NCBI GenBank assembly: GCA_938039675.1
Contig: CALHUI010000001.1
Span: 1 to 64,000, forward strand
From: an uncultured Cytophagales bacterium
GTDB lineage: Bacteria; Bacteroidota; Bacteroidia; Cytophagales; Thermoflexibacteraceae
Direction of reading: 5' to 3'
Length of the DNA stretch: 64,000 nt
Position numbers and translations under genes: made by a program. Below the pieces are notes generated by a model that searched no databases, was not told where the DNA came from, and saw only the letters and a program-made list of their open reading frames with translations. This document shows positions 44,469 to 52,844 of the stretch, in pieces; the first letter of the stretch is position 1; each line of letters begins with the position of its first letter.

Positions 44469-45444
44469 ATATTTTGTCAATAAGCTCGTTGTACTCTGCG
44501 CGGGCAATACTGTGTGAGGTAATACCTCCGCCGCTTTTGAATACCAAGCCGTCGGCTGATTGCTCAATGAAGCGAATCGCTACTGCACTGTCTAAATTTT
44601 TACCATCAAACATACCGAAAATGCCTGTATAGTAGCCGCGGTCATAGCCCTCCGTTGCTCTTATAATTTGAGTTGTTTTGGCTTTGGGTGCACCACTGAT
44701 AGACCCCGCCGGCAAAAGACGGAACAACAAATCGCCAATATGCGCCTCGTAGTTCTTGGGTAAATCGCCAACGATACGCGAACTGACTTGCAGCAGCGTT
44801 TTATCGTGCGCATGAATGGTATCTATATAGCGGAACTTCTCTACGCGAACTTTTTTGGCTACCATGTTTAGGTCGTTGCGAATTAAATCAACAATTGTAT
44901 AATGTTCGGCGGTTTCCTTTAAGTTGGTGAGAAGCAGAGCTTCTGCATTGGGCGTTGCGGCATTAATCGTACCCTTCATTGGACAAGAAATAATCTGATT
45001 GTCAATAACTTGCACAAAAGTTTCGGGAGAAAAGCAAACAAATGCCTCACTGACCCATAACTTGTATTTGGCACGACTGACTGCAAAAATTTCTTTCAAA
45101 GAAAGGTTGGAACTCACAGGAGTAGGACAGGTGAGATTCAGCAAATAGGTATTCCCAATAGCAATTTGTTGCATGACCGCCTGAAATTTGTGTAAATATT
45201 CATCAAAACTGAGCGGATATTTATCAAAATGCAGGTTTGGCAGTGCTGATATTGGCTGATGAAAATTCGTCACATACCCAACTTGGTATAAAATTTCATC
45301 GGTTGCTACCTCCTCTATCGGAATTACACGGCATTTCTGCATCTGATAATCAATAATGAACAGAAAAGGTCTCTGCTCTGCGCCGTAGCGGTTCATGGTA
45401 GAAGCGGCATCCTGCCTACTCAGCAGCGGATAGGAAACACTCAC
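44452..45444 (-). CDS. pabB: Aminodeoxychorismate synthase component I
   Basis: The 330-residue protein matches the chorismate-binding core: CPMKGTINA, EHYTIVDLIRNDLNMVA, LPAGSISGAPKAKT, GYYTGIFG and FKSGGGITSHS. It converts chorismate to aminodeoxychorismate with ammonia from a glutamine amidotransferase (PabA/TrpG). That subunit is not in the window. The N-terminal half is shorter than in anthranilate synthase, which is common in this group. It overlaps pabC by 17 bases and lies 16 bases after nuoC, so the folate genes probably share the nuoC transcript. Confidence 0.9.
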   Translation of the reverse strand: MSVSYPLLSRQDAASTMNRYGAEQRPFLFIIDYQMQKCRVIPIEEVATDEILYQVGYVTNFHQPISALPNLHFDKYPLSFDEYLHKFQAVMQQIAIGNTYLLNLTCPTPVSSNLSLKEIFAVSRAKYKLWVSEAFVCFSPETFVQVIDNQIISCPMKGTINAATPNAEALLLTNLKETAEHYTIVDLIRNDLNMVAKKVRVEKFRYIDTIHAHDKTLLQVSSRIVGDLPKNYEAHIGDLLFRLLPAGSISGAPKAKTTQIIRATEGYDRGYYTGIFGMFDGKNLDSAVAIRFIEQSADGLVFKSGGGITSHSIARAEYNELIDKIYVPIA

Positions 45445-45460
45445 AACAAGAACTTGATTA

Positions 45461-45958
45461 TCAGTATTTTACTTTAACTCCATGATAATATTCCTGCTCT
45501 GCGTAATCTTTCCGCAGAGGAAAACCCTGCCAGTCGGCAGGCAGCAAAATTCTTCGCAGGTCGGGATGCCCCGCAAACTGCACTCCAAACAGGTCGTATG
45601 CTTCGCGCTCGTGCCAGTCGGCAGTTCGCCACAGAGGGGTCAGGCTTGGTGCTTGTGGCATTTCCCGGGGTGGATTGCCGCGCGCTATGCTGATTTTGAG
45701 AACAATGGTTAGGCCTTTTGTAAGTGCTGTCAGATGATAGATAAGGTCTATCGTGCCTGCTTTTTCCCCGTTATCCACTGCCGTGATACAGTTCAGATGG
45801 TCAAAATAATATGTCTTTCGCAACCATTTGCACAGTGGCAAAAGGCTTTCAGGCACTATCTTAAAACAGGGATGTGCAACATCAGTGGCTTGCTGCAACA
45901 GGTTTGCCTCTCCTATGACTGACCGAATAGCTTCCGTAAGTTCCTGAATATCAATCAT
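45461..45958 (-). CDS. nuoC: NADH-quinone oxidoreductase subunit C (30 kDa)
   Basis: The 165-residue protein carries the 30-kDa subunit signature: WRTADWHEREAYDLFGVQF, then GHPDLRRILLPADWQGFPLRKDY. The N-terminal part (WLRKTYYFDHLNCITAVDN) also fits. NuoC belongs to the peripheral arm of complex I, next to NuoD and NuoB. None of these partner genes is in the window. The gene overlaps the preceding small membrane protein gene by 4 bases (ATGA type) and precedes pabB, so it is an isolated subunit gene in an unrelated run, possibly a paralogue. Confidence 0.87.
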   Translation of the reverse strand: MIDIQELTEAIRSVIGEANLLQQATDVAHPCFKIVPESLLPLCKWLRKTYYFDHLNCITAVDNGEKAGTIDLIYHLTALTKGLTIVLKISIARGNPPREMPQAPSLTPLWRTADWHEREAYDLFGVQFAGHPDLRRILLPADWQGFPLRKDYAEQEYYHGVKVKY

Positions 45959-46299
45959 CTGCGTATTTTATACCAGATGTAACCGAACACTAACACGAAA
46001 AATAGCAAAAGTGCCGTACTGCCATAAGTAAAATAGGTATAGGCTATGCCGGCAAAGCCGATAATAAAAATAAGTTGCGAAAAGTCGGCTGCCTTGCGTT
46101 TCAGCCGCGAATGCCGCCTGATGGCACCTCGCAGGGCGTGTTGGCTGGAATAATTTTCATCTTCTTTGTCTGCTTTTACACGTGCTTTAGCTTCGGCAAT
46201 TCGCTGCCTGATTTCCTCCATTTCCGGGTCGTAATGGCGTGGCTCGTAGTTGAATCGCTTATGTTGCGGCAATCTGGTAAGGGTAGGAATTTTGAACAT
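45955..46299 (-). CDS. Small conserved-looking membrane protein of unknown function
   Basis: The 114-residue protein has a basic N-terminus (TRLPQHKRFNYEPRHYDPEM), a charged helix (EEIRQRIAEAKARVKADKED) and a basic stretch (RGAIRRHSRLKRK). Two closely spaced membrane segments (LIFIIGFAGIAYTYFTYG and ALLLFFVLVFGYIWYKI) follow. I do not recognise a named family. Its start is 2 bases after the SCP2-like gene and its end overlaps nuoC by 4 bases, so it is translated as part of the run. Confidence 0.65.
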   Translation of the reverse strand: MFKIPTLTRLPQHKRFNYEPRHYDPEMEEIRQRIAEAKARVKADKEDENYSSQHALRGAIRRHSRLKRKAADFSQLIFIIGFAGIAYTYFTYGSTALLLFFVLVFGYIWYKIRR

Positions 46300-46301
46300 G
46301 A

Positions 46302-46619
46302 CTATTTAGCTTTAGCTACATCACTGAGAATCTGCCCGATAACAGCAGCTTTGCCCATGCTCCCGTAAACTTTGAGTTTACCTAATGTAAATGCCGTAAA
46401 ATTATTAAGCTCGCCAGACATCAGCTTATAGGCTGTATCCAAAGAGAGTTTAATGCTGCAGTCAGCTTCGGCATCGTCGTTGTTCACATAAGCCGGTTCT
46501 TGGTCTGCGTGTATATAAACATTTCCTTCGGGCAATATAAACTTTGCCGTTCCTTTAAAATGCGGATTGTTAGCCACAAGTTCCCGAACGTCTTCAGTAA
46601 ACTGTTCTAAGGTATGCAT
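46302..46619 (-). CDS. SCP2 sterol-binding-like protein
   Basis: The 105-residue protein matches the SCP2 fold: GTAKFILPEGNVYIHADQEP, then ADCSIKLSLDTAYKLMSGELNNFTAFTLGKLKVYG. The 'L..G.l....AF..G.i.v.G' pattern is typical of stand-alone bacterial SCP2 proteins, which bind lipids in a hydrophobic tunnel. Its role here is unknown. It is the first gene of the run leading through a small membrane protein, nuoC, pabB and pabC. A TACCTTTG box on the minus strand lies 25 bases upstream. Confidence 0.8.
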   Translation of the reverse strand: MHTLEQFTEDVRELVANNPHFKGTAKFILPEGNVYIHADQEPAYVNNDDAEADCSIKLSLDTAYKLMSGELNNFTAFTLGKLKVYGSMGKAAVIGQILSDVAKAK

Positions 46620-46644
46620 GTTTTTTTAAGGTTATTAAGTTAGT

Positions 46645-46652
46645 CAAAGGTA
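46645..46652 (-). promoter_or_regulatory. Candidate -7 box of the SCP2-nuoC-pabBC run
   Basis: On the minus strand TACCTTTG matches TAnnTTTG exactly, 25 bases before the SCP2 start. No -33 TTG at the usual spacing was found. Confidence 0.4.
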
Positions 46653-46743
46653 ATGCATTTGCCCAAAATGTTAGACAGATATCGGCAGATTTTTTGCGAC
46701 ACAACAAGCTGTGTTTTTTAGTAAGTTGCTCTGCATTTATCGC

Positions 46744-47724
46744 ATGAAAAATATTATTGGGCTGTGTTTGTTTGTGCTGCTTGGGGCACAAACTGTTTGG
46801 GGGCAAGATGCCAATTTTACACAATTTTACGCCTCGCCATTGTACCTGAACCCTGCACTGACGGGTGCTACGCCGCATTTCAGGCTGAATACGATTTACC
46901 GCAACCAATGGCCGCAAATTCCAGGGGCATATCAAATCAATCAGATTTCTGCCGACTACAACTGGGACTACTACGACAGCGGACTTGGTGTCATGCTTTC
47001 CCAAGACCGCATCGGTGCGTTTGCCATGAGTGCCACTCAACTCAATCTTTTATATGCTTACAAGGTACGCCTGAGGGGTGGAATGGCACTGCGAATGGGT
47101 ATTCAAGGTGGTTTGGGCGTACGCACGGCAGACTTTGGCAACTTTGTGTTTGAAGACCAATTGAGAAGCGGAGGAGCAACAGCCGAAACACTTGCCCAAC
47201 CAACCATTGTTTATCCCGATTTTTCAGCAGGGGCTTTGCTGCATCGCTCCAACTTCTGGCTGGGGCTGGCAGTTCATCATCTCACACGTCCTTCTGTGGG
47301 GCTGCTCAGCGGAACAGAGCGACTCAACATGCGATTTTCTGCACAAGCAGGTTACAGGATAGACTTAGACCCGAGCAGCAACGATAAAATAGCCTTGTCG
47401 CCGGCACTGCTTTTCCAGCAACAAGGCTCATTCAGGCAGTTAGACTTGGGTGCTAATCTATCCTACGACCCGTTGATTGTCGGTATCTGGTATCGCGGTT
47501 TGCCTATCAGCCAAAATGCACGGGGCAGCATTAATCAGGATGCCTTCGCAGGGCTAATAGGTGTGCAGTTGAAAAATTTCCTCACCATCAGTTACAGCTA
47601 TGATGTAACTGTTTCAACACTGAACCGCTCAGGCGGAGCACACGAAATTTCACTGATTTATGAACCGTTTGACAAGCGCCGCAAGCGTGGAAGCAAGCAT
47701 ATTGACTGCCCGATTATGTTTTAA
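46744..47724 (+). CDS. PorP/SprF family outer-membrane protein
   Basis: From the ATG at 46744 the protein has 326 residues. A signal peptide ends near AQTVWGQ and is followed by DANFTQFYASPLYLNPALTG, the conserved opening of the PorP/SprF family. The rest is a barrel-like alternation of residues, and the C-terminus HIDCPIMF resembles the family's short cysteine-containing end. PorP and SprF help type IX secretion and gliding adhesins, and many paralogues exist per genome. No gld, spr or por core genes are nearby, so this is likely a paralogue tied to a particular surface protein. Its stop abuts that of the convergent gene. Confidence 0.88.
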   Translation: MKNIIGLCLFVLLGAQTVWGQDANFTQFYASPLYLNPALTGATPHFRLNTIYRNQWPQIPGAYQINQISADYNWDYYDSGLGVMLSQDRIGAFAMSATQLNLLYAYKVRLRGGMALRMGIQGGLGVRTADFGNFVFEDQLRSGGATAETLAQPTIVYPDFSAGALLHRSNFWLGLAVHHLTRPSVGLLSGTERLNMRFSAQAGYRIDLDPSSNDKIALSPALLFQQQGSFRQLDLGANLSYDPLIVGIWYRGLPISQNARGSINQDAFAGLIGVQLKNFLTISYSYDVTVSTLNRSGGAHEISLIYEPFDKRRKRGSKHIDCPIMF

Positions 47725-48057
47725 TCAGTGTACTATGCCGCACTCTTTGCAGAATTTGCGCTTGTGAACAGGGCGTTTTTTGGGCGGGCGCTTATGACCA
47801 AAATACATCTTGTCGGCGTACTGAGGTTTTTTCATTTCCTCAGCTATTTTCTGACGTTCTTTGATGCGGGCTTCGGCAAATGCATTGCGCGTAGGCGCAG
47901 CCTTGAATCGCCTGCCGAATTTACGTGCGCTTTGCCGCTCGCGCATAAAGACTTCTGCGCTTACGGTTTCTGCCGAGCTGCTGCCGGTACGAGTATTTTG
48001 TGCAATTGCTGCTGTGTGCAATACCACACAGACAAAAACAGCCAAAAGGTATTTCAT
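47725..48057 (-). CDS. Small basic secreted protein with C-terminal Cys pair
   Basis: The 110-residue protein has a signal peptide (MKYLLAVFVCVVLHTAAIAQ) and a mature part rich in Arg and Lys. It ends in YFGHKRPPKKRPVHKRKF followed by CKECGIVH. The CxxC near the very end could bind a metal or form a disulfide. I do not recognise a named domain. It faces the PorP/SprF gene tail to tail with no spacer, which may be chance. Confidence 0.65.
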   Translation of the reverse strand: MKYLLAVFVCVVLHTAAIAQNTRTGSSSAETVSAEVFMRERQSARKFGRRFKAAPTRNAFAEARIKERQKIAEEMKKPQYADKMYFGHKRPPKKRPVHKRKFCKECGIVH

Positions 48058-48126
48058 GGATATATTTAAGAGATATGACTATGACCTGCCATAATCTATT
48101 TTAATGCCAATTTTTAGGCATAAATA

Positions 48127-48156
48127 TTGTAATTTTCCTCGCAGTAGCTACATTTG
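48127..48156 (+). promoter_or_regulatory. Promoter of the beta-lactamase-fold gene
   Basis: TTG (48127-48129), 19 bases, then TACATTTG (48149-48156): an exact Bacteroidota promoter. The predicted transcript begins near 48162, ahead of the ATG at 48279. Confidence 0.6.
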
Positions 48157-48278
48157 GTAAAGTATGGGTGAAAATTATCCGCCAAATTCTTAAACAACAC
48201 ATTTTCATTGAAAAAAGGCACTGCTCAAAGGCAATGTTGCTTTTTATACTAACGTTTTCACAGAAACCGGGCGAAAAA

Positions 48279-49403
48279 ATGAAGCTGTTTATATACTATT
48301 TGCTGATTGCGTTCACCAATATTGCAGCACAGCCGCTGTTCCCTTTGTTTAAAAAAACAGACGATGCATCTGCTGAAAGGCTTGCACTAATTTCGCAATG
48401 CAAAAAAGATTATCAGGTGAGTATGCTCCACTTGTTAATGGACAGCCTTACCCGTTTAGGAAGGTATAACGGCGTTATATTAGTAGCAGATGAAGGTCGA
48501 ATCGTTTTTAAAAAGGCTTACGGCTATTCCAAAGTAGATAACGGCAAGCCGTTTACCGTTGATACGGAAATGCAATTGGCTTCTGTTTCAAAACCTTTCA
48601 CGGCAGTTGCTACGCTGATGCTCATTGAACAAGGTGCTTTAAAATTTGATGACGACATCCGCTCCTACCTGCCCGAACTCCCCTACCGAGGTATTACCGT
48701 GCGGCACTTACTTAACCATACCTCCGGTTTACCCGATTACCTGAACCGCCCGAAAGTATTTGAAAAATATTTTCGCAAAAAAGACTACTTAACCAATCAT
48801 GACTTGCTTAAAATTCTTAGCAAACACCATATTCCCCTTGAATTTCAGCCCGGTAAGAAACATCACTATTGCAACACAGGCTATGCGCTGCTGCCTTTGA
48901 TTATCGAGCGCGTTACTGCACGCTCATTCACCGATTTTATGCAAGAAAATATTTTCAATAAAATCGGGATGAGTGCTACTTATTTGTACAGTCCGGAACG
49001 ACATGCAAAAATGCTGCGCGAAAATGAAAACCGCGACGGTATCTTAGGCGACAAGGGGGTATTTTCTACCGTAGAAGATATGTTCAAATGGGACAGAGCC
49101 CTCTATACAGATATACTCATCAGCCAAAAAACCCTGCAAGCAGCCTTTGAGCGCGGCATTACGCTCGGCGAAGAAAAGTTCAACTACGGCTACGGCTGGC
49201 GCATCTCAGAAACTAACTTTGGTGAAAAGATTATCTATCACAAAGGATTTTGGCAAGGTGCAACCCCTATGCTGATTCGCATCGTGGATTGTAACCGCAC
49301 CATTATTTCCCTGCATCATGCCAATAAAGTAAACTCATGGTACATGGTTCACTCCATCAATCAGATTTTAAACAGTAGCGAGACACGCTGTGCAAATTAT
49401 TAA
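48279..49403 (+). CDS. Serine hydrolase of the beta-lactamase/penicillin-binding-protein fold
   Basis: From the ATG at 48279 (MKLFIYYLLIAFTNIAAQ, a signal peptide) the protein has 374 residues. The class C motifs are present: SxxK as SVSKPFT, YxN as YCNTGY, and HKGFW in place of KTG. The regions VRHLLNHTSGLPDYL and LGDKGVFSTVEDMFKWDRALY are typical of the family often labelled 'serine hydrolase' or D-alanyl-D-alanine peptidase-like. It probably acts in the periplasm on peptides or esters, and a role as a real antibiotic-degrading enzyme is not implied. An upstream GTG (48168) keeps the frame open but adds no signal-like sequence. Confidence 0.85.
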   Translation: MKLFIYYLLIAFTNIAAQPLFPLFKKTDDASAERLALISQCKKDYQVSMLHLLMDSLTRLGRYNGVILVADEGRIVFKKAYGYSKVDNGKPFTVDTEMQLASVSKPFTAVATLMLIEQGALKFDDDIRSYLPELPYRGITVRHLLNHTSGLPDYLNRPKVFEKYFRKKDYLTNHDLLKILSKHHIPLEFQPGKKHHYCNTGYALLPLIIERVTARSFTDFMQENIFNKIGMSATYLYSPERHAKMLRENENRDGILGDKGVFSTVEDMFKWDRALYTDILISQKTLQAAFERGITLGEEKFNYGYGWRISETNFGEKIIYHKGFWQGATPMLIRIVDCNRTIISLHHANKVNSWYMVHSINQILNSSETRCANY

Positions 49404-49433
49404 TACATTTGACAACTTATATTACCTTACCTT

Positions 49434-49835
49434 ATGCAAGTCTATCAAAGTGCTTATCTAACGCTGGAAGTTGTGCCTGAAAATCATATGATTAAGCTGA
49501 CATGGTTGCCTGAAACCATTACAATGACCGACGATATTTTTAAAGCAGAACTGACTAAGTATGCCGAAATAGTTGAACAGTACCACCCGCATTTCTTATT
49601 GATAGATACCAGCGCATTTGCTATGACAGTCGTTCCGGAAACGCAAGAATGGGTACAGAACAATATCCATCCGCGTTCGTTAAAAGCCGGTATTCAAAAA
49701 ATTGCTTATGTAACGAGTAAAGATTTTTTTGCAAAAATTTCCATTGAGCAAACCATGGAAGATTCAATATTAATGTCTATTACTAAATACTTTGACAATC
49801 GGCAAGATGCCATCAGTTGGCTCTTAGAGAAGTAA
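49434..49835 (+). CDS. STAS/SpoIIAA-like small protein
   Basis: The 133-residue protein resembles the SpoIIAA-like (STAS/SEC14) group. It has strands at TLEVVPENHMIKLTWLP and HFLLIDTSAFAMTVVPETQEW, a helix at SLKAGIQKIAYVTSKDFFAK and an end at YFDNRQDAISWLL. These proteins are small, soluble and of unknown function in Bacteroidota. It sits 6 bases before the DUF72 gene and may share its transcript. A second protein of the same general plan is encoded at 62539-62928. Confidence 0.6.
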   Translation: MQVYQSAYLTLEVVPENHMIKLTWLPETITMTDDIFKAELTKYAEIVEQYHPHFLLIDTSAFAMTVVPETQEWVQNNIHPRSLKAGIQKIAYVTSKDFFAKISIEQTMEDSILMSITKYFDNRQDAISWLLEK

Positions 49836-49841
49836 AACAAG

Positions 49842-50753
49842 ATGGACTTTGGCAAATTAGATGATATTTCGGGGGTATATTTCTCTCTGCCCCCCGATTC
49901 TACCGACTGGGCTGCCTTGCCCAACTGCCGCCAAAATACACCACAGATTTATATCGGTTGTCCGGTATGGGCTTGCAAAGAGTGGGTGGGGTCGCTTTAT
50001 CCGACCAACACCCGCGAAAAAGACTATTTGCGGCATTATAGCCGACAATTTAACACCATAGAACTCAATACTACGCATTATCGCATCCCTGACGATGCTA
50101 CCATCCACCGATGGAGTGCTGAGTCGCCTGCGGGGTTTCGCTTTTGTCCTAAAATTCCGCAGGAAATCAGCCATCAGTTGATGCTGCAAAATGCCGAATC
50201 GCTTACGGCTGTGTTCTGCAAACAAGTAATCGGGCTTGGCGAGCGTTTGGGTATTTGTTTTTTGCAAATCCCCCCATACTTCGCACCTGAGCATTTGTCT
50301 GTTCTGACACTGTATCTGCAAAAATTTCCATCGGATGTTCCGCTTTCGGTAGAGTTTCGCCACCCTGCATGGTTTAAGGGAGATTCGGGCAAACGGCACT
50401 TTGACGAAGCTGCAAAAATATTTCAGGAACTTGGCATAGGTACCGTTATCTGCGATGTAGCGGGCAGACGTGATGTATTGCACCAACGGCTGACAACGCG
50501 CACAGCAGTTATTCGCTTTGTAGGCAACGGCCTGCACCCTTCCGACTACACACGCATCGACGAATGGATAAGCCGCCTGCAAAAATGGCTGGAGAAAGGC
50601 ATAGAGGCTATCTATTTTTTTATACACGAACCCGATAACGTGCTATCGCCACAACTGGCTGATTATCTGATTGATAACCTCAATAAACGCCTTGGTTTGA
50701 CATTAAAACGCCCGCAATTTGCCGCAAAAGCCAAACAGATGAATTTGTTTTAA
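49842..50753 (+). CDS. DUF72 (YecE-like) TIM-barrel protein
   Basis: The 303-residue protein shows the DUF72 pattern: IYIGCPVWACKEWVGSLYP, FNTIELNTTHYRIPDDATI, FRFCPKIPQEISH, LSVEFRHPAWF and IYFFIHEPDNV. YecE-type proteins form a TIM barrel with a conserved acidic pocket, and their reaction is unknown. The first 35 residues are not conserved, so a start further in is possible. It follows the STAS-like gene by 6 bases. Confidence 0.86.
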   Translation: MDFGKLDDISGVYFSLPPDSTDWAALPNCRQNTPQIYIGCPVWACKEWVGSLYPTNTREKDYLRHYSRQFNTIELNTTHYRIPDDATIHRWSAESPAGFRFCPKIPQEISHQLMLQNAESLTAVFCKQVIGLGERLGICFLQIPPYFAPEHLSVLTLYLQKFPSDVPLSVEFRHPAWFKGDSGKRHFDEAAKIFQELGIGTVICDVAGRRDVLHQRLTTRTAVIRFVGNGLHPSDYTRIDEWISRLQKWLEKGIEAIYFFIHEPDNVLSPQLADYLIDNLNKRLGLTLKRPQFAAKAKQMNLF

Positions 50754-50802
50754 AGCCCCAACCCTTAAATTCGCAGCCTGTTTTACTAAAAAAACAATAG
50801 CT

Positions 50803-51405
50803 ATGAACATTGCCATTGTAAAGTACAATGCCGGAAACACACAGTCTGTCATTTATGCGCTCAATCGCTTGGGCATAGAACCGATTGTCAGCGATAAAGC
50901 GGAAGTGCTGCAACGGGCAGATAAAGTTATTTTTCCGGGTGTAGGCGAGGCAAGTACTGCAATGAACTACCTCAGGGCATGCGGCTTGGATACCATCATT
51001 AAAAATCTGCAACAACCTGTGTTGGGTATTTGCATAGGGCTGCAACTGCTCTGCCGCTATTCGGAGGAAAATAACACAGAATGCATGGGCATTTTTGATG
51101 TAACAGTACGCCGTTTTCAGCCTTCCGAAGAACAAAAAGCAACCTTGAAAGTGCCGCAAATCGGATGGAACAATCTGTTTGACATGCATTCGCCATTGTT
51201 TGCAGGCATTTCGGAACAAGATGCTTATGTCTATTTTGTACACAGCTACTATGCCGAACTTTCGCCTTATACTATTGCCAAAAGCAATTATTGCTTGGAC
51301 TTTTCGGCAGCCCTGCAAAGGGATAACTTCTATGCCGTACAGTTTCACACCGAAAAAAGCGGTACAGTAGGTGCTAAAATTTTGGACAATTTTTTGCAAT
51401 TATAG
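50803..51405 (+). CDS. hisH: Imidazole glycerol phosphate synthase subunit HisH
   Basis: The 200-residue protein is a class I glutamine amidotransferase of the HisH type. The nucleophile is Cys77 in VLGICIGLQLL, with His182 and Glu184 in VQFHTEKSG completing the triad. IVKYNAGNTQSV at the start and VPQIGWNNL in the middle are typical. It supplies ammonia to HisF for the fifth step of histidine synthesis. No hisF or other his gene is in the window. The threonine in FHTEKS replaces the common proline and should not affect catalysis. Confidence 0.9.
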   Translation: MNIAIVKYNAGNTQSVIYALNRLGIEPIVSDKAEVLQRADKVIFPGVGEASTAMNYLRACGLDTIIKNLQQPVLGICIGLQLLCRYSEENNTECMGIFDVTVRRFQPSEEQKATLKVPQIGWNNLFDMHSPLFAGISEQDAYVYFVHSYYAELSPYTIAKSNYCLDFSAALQRDNFYAVQFHTEKSGTVGAKILDNFLQL

Positions 51406-51437
51406 CACGAAAGCAAGACATTGTATGTTATTACGGT

Positions 51438-51770
51438 ATGAGGAATTGGCAACCTGTTTTTTTTAAAGTTTTGCTGTTGCTTGTTTTGTTGGCAGCGTCA
51501 TCTTCTTGTAGCTTGTTCGGTGGCGGGAAAAAAGCACAGGCACAGGCAAGCGAGGGCACAAAGAAAGGCAAAATTCGCAAGTGCCGTTTAGAATCTTGTC
51601 ATGTTCGCATGATTCACATGCACGAAGGCGCAGAATATTTCGGCAAAAATCACTGGTTTTTAAAGTCGTGGTTCTATACCGGCAAAAATCCGAAAATTGG
51701 AGAAGGTTTTAGGAAAATGAAACGCGACCCGCATCAGGACAAAGTAAGAGGCGCTAAAAAACGCGGTTAA
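51438..51770 (+). CDS. Small basic lipoprotein of unknown function
   Basis: The 110-residue protein has an N-terminal hydrophobic run (VFFKVLLLLVLLAASSSC) whose Cys24 fits a lipobox, so it is probably a lipoprotein. The mature part is rich in Lys, with a cysteine pair in RKCRLESCHVRMIHMHEGAE and an aromatic patch (KNHWFLKSWFYTGKNP). I recognise no named family. Its size, charge and cysteine spacing recall the secreted protein at 47725-48057, but I cannot align them well. It faces menC with a 6-base gap. Confidence 0.62.
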   Translation: MRNWQPVFFKVLLLLVLLAASSSCSLFGGGKKAQAQASEGTKKGKIRKCRLESCHVRMIHMHEGAEYFGKNHWFLKSWFYTGKNPKIGEGFRKMKRDPHQDKVRGAKKRG

Positions 51771-51776
51771 TAAATC

Positions 51777-52841
51777 CTACAGGCCCCACTTTCCTTCGCC
51801 AGTGTAGCAGATGTGTCCGTTGGCTACCACCAGCGGCGAATCTATGTTGTTGTGGTATAATTGTCCTGTACCCAAACCTTGTGGTATAACAGGCTGATAG
51901 GAGGCTGTAAACTGACAAATGGCATTCAACCCGATATTGGACTCTAGCGCAGAGGTAATCCACCATCCGATGCCCATTTGCGCGGCAAGTTCAATCCACT
52001 CGGCAGAGGCGGCCAAACCACCCAACAGGCTGGGTTTCAAGATGATATATGATGGACGGAGCGTTTCCAGTAATCGTTTTTTCTCATCCCATGAATGAAT
52101 ACCGATGAGTTCTTCATCTAATGCCACAGGTACAGGTGAAATGCGGCAGAGGTGTGCCATAGCGTCCCATTGCCCCTGCCTGATGGGCTGCTCGATAGAG
52201 TGGATATGAAAATCGGCAAGTGCAGCCAATTTCATTGGCGCTTCTGCAAGTGTAAAAGCACCGTTGGCATCTACCCTCAGAGTGATTTCATCGGGTGAGA
52301 ATCTTTTTCGGATACCCGCCAAAATATTCAACTCGGCGGTAAAATCTATTGCGCCTATTTTCATTTTCAGGCAGGAAAAACCCGCTGCCAACTTGTCTTC
52401 TACCTGCTGCAACATAAATGCCTCACTTCCCATCCAAATAAGCCCGTTAATCGGGATGGACATGGCACCATGATAAAAAGAATTGTCGACAATCATCCGC
52501 TTACCGCCGTTTTGCAAATCCAGCACGGCTGTTTCGAAAGCAAACCGAAGCGCAGGCAGATTTTCCGTCTGTCGGTCAATCCATTCTTGGGTAATATTGC
52601 AAGCATCTCGAAATTGCGCTTCATATAATTTTTTTTCCAGTAATAAAATTTTTTGTTCGTAATTGGAAAAAAAATCAATGCTTAGGCCTGCCAATGGAGC
52701 TACTTCACCAATACCATACAAACCTGTTTGGGTATCTGTTAAAAAAACAAACCAAACAGGTCGTTCGGTTAGCACACCGCGCGATGTGCCGGCCTCAAAC
52801 TTGAATTTCAGCAGATGATATTGGTGGCGCAGCGTCAGCAC
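51777..52841 (-). CDS. menC: o-Succinylbenzoate synthase
   Basis: The 354-residue protein is an enolase-superfamily enzyme. The catalytic residues lie in SCLKMKIG (Lys), LRVDANGAF (Asp), HSIEQPI (Glu), VALDEEL (Asp) and ILKPSLLGG (Lys). GIGEVAPLAGLS in the capping domain supports the MenC assignment over dipeptide epimerase, though both families share this fold. MenC dehydrates SHCHC to o-succinylbenzoate in menaquinone synthesis. Other men genes are absent. It starts 3 bases after the exonuclease gene stop, so they are co-transcribed. Confidence 0.82.
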   Translation of the reverse strand: MLTLRHQYHLLKFKFEAGTSRGVLTERPVWFVFLTDTQTGLYGIGEVAPLAGLSIDFFSNYEQKILLLEKKLYEAQFRDACNITQEWIDRQTENLPALRFAFETAVLDLQNGGKRMIVDNSFYHGAMSIPINGLIWMGSEAFMLQQVEDKLAAGFSCLKMKIGAIDFTAELNILAGIRKRFSPDEITLRVDANGAFTLAEAPMKLAALADFHIHSIEQPIRQGQWDAMAHLCRISPVPVALDEELIGIHSWDEKKRLLETLRPSYIILKPSLLGGLAASAEWIELAAQMGIGWWITSALESNIGLNAICQFTASYQPVIPQGLGTGQLYHNNIDSPLVVANGHICYTGEGKWGL

Positions 52842-52844
52842 AAG

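Noticed and set aside
48279-49403. Antibiotic-resistance beta-lactamase
   Set aside because: The SxxK and YxN motifs are general for the fold, and the HKG motif and surroundings fit the broad serine hydrolase group rather than a true class C enzyme.
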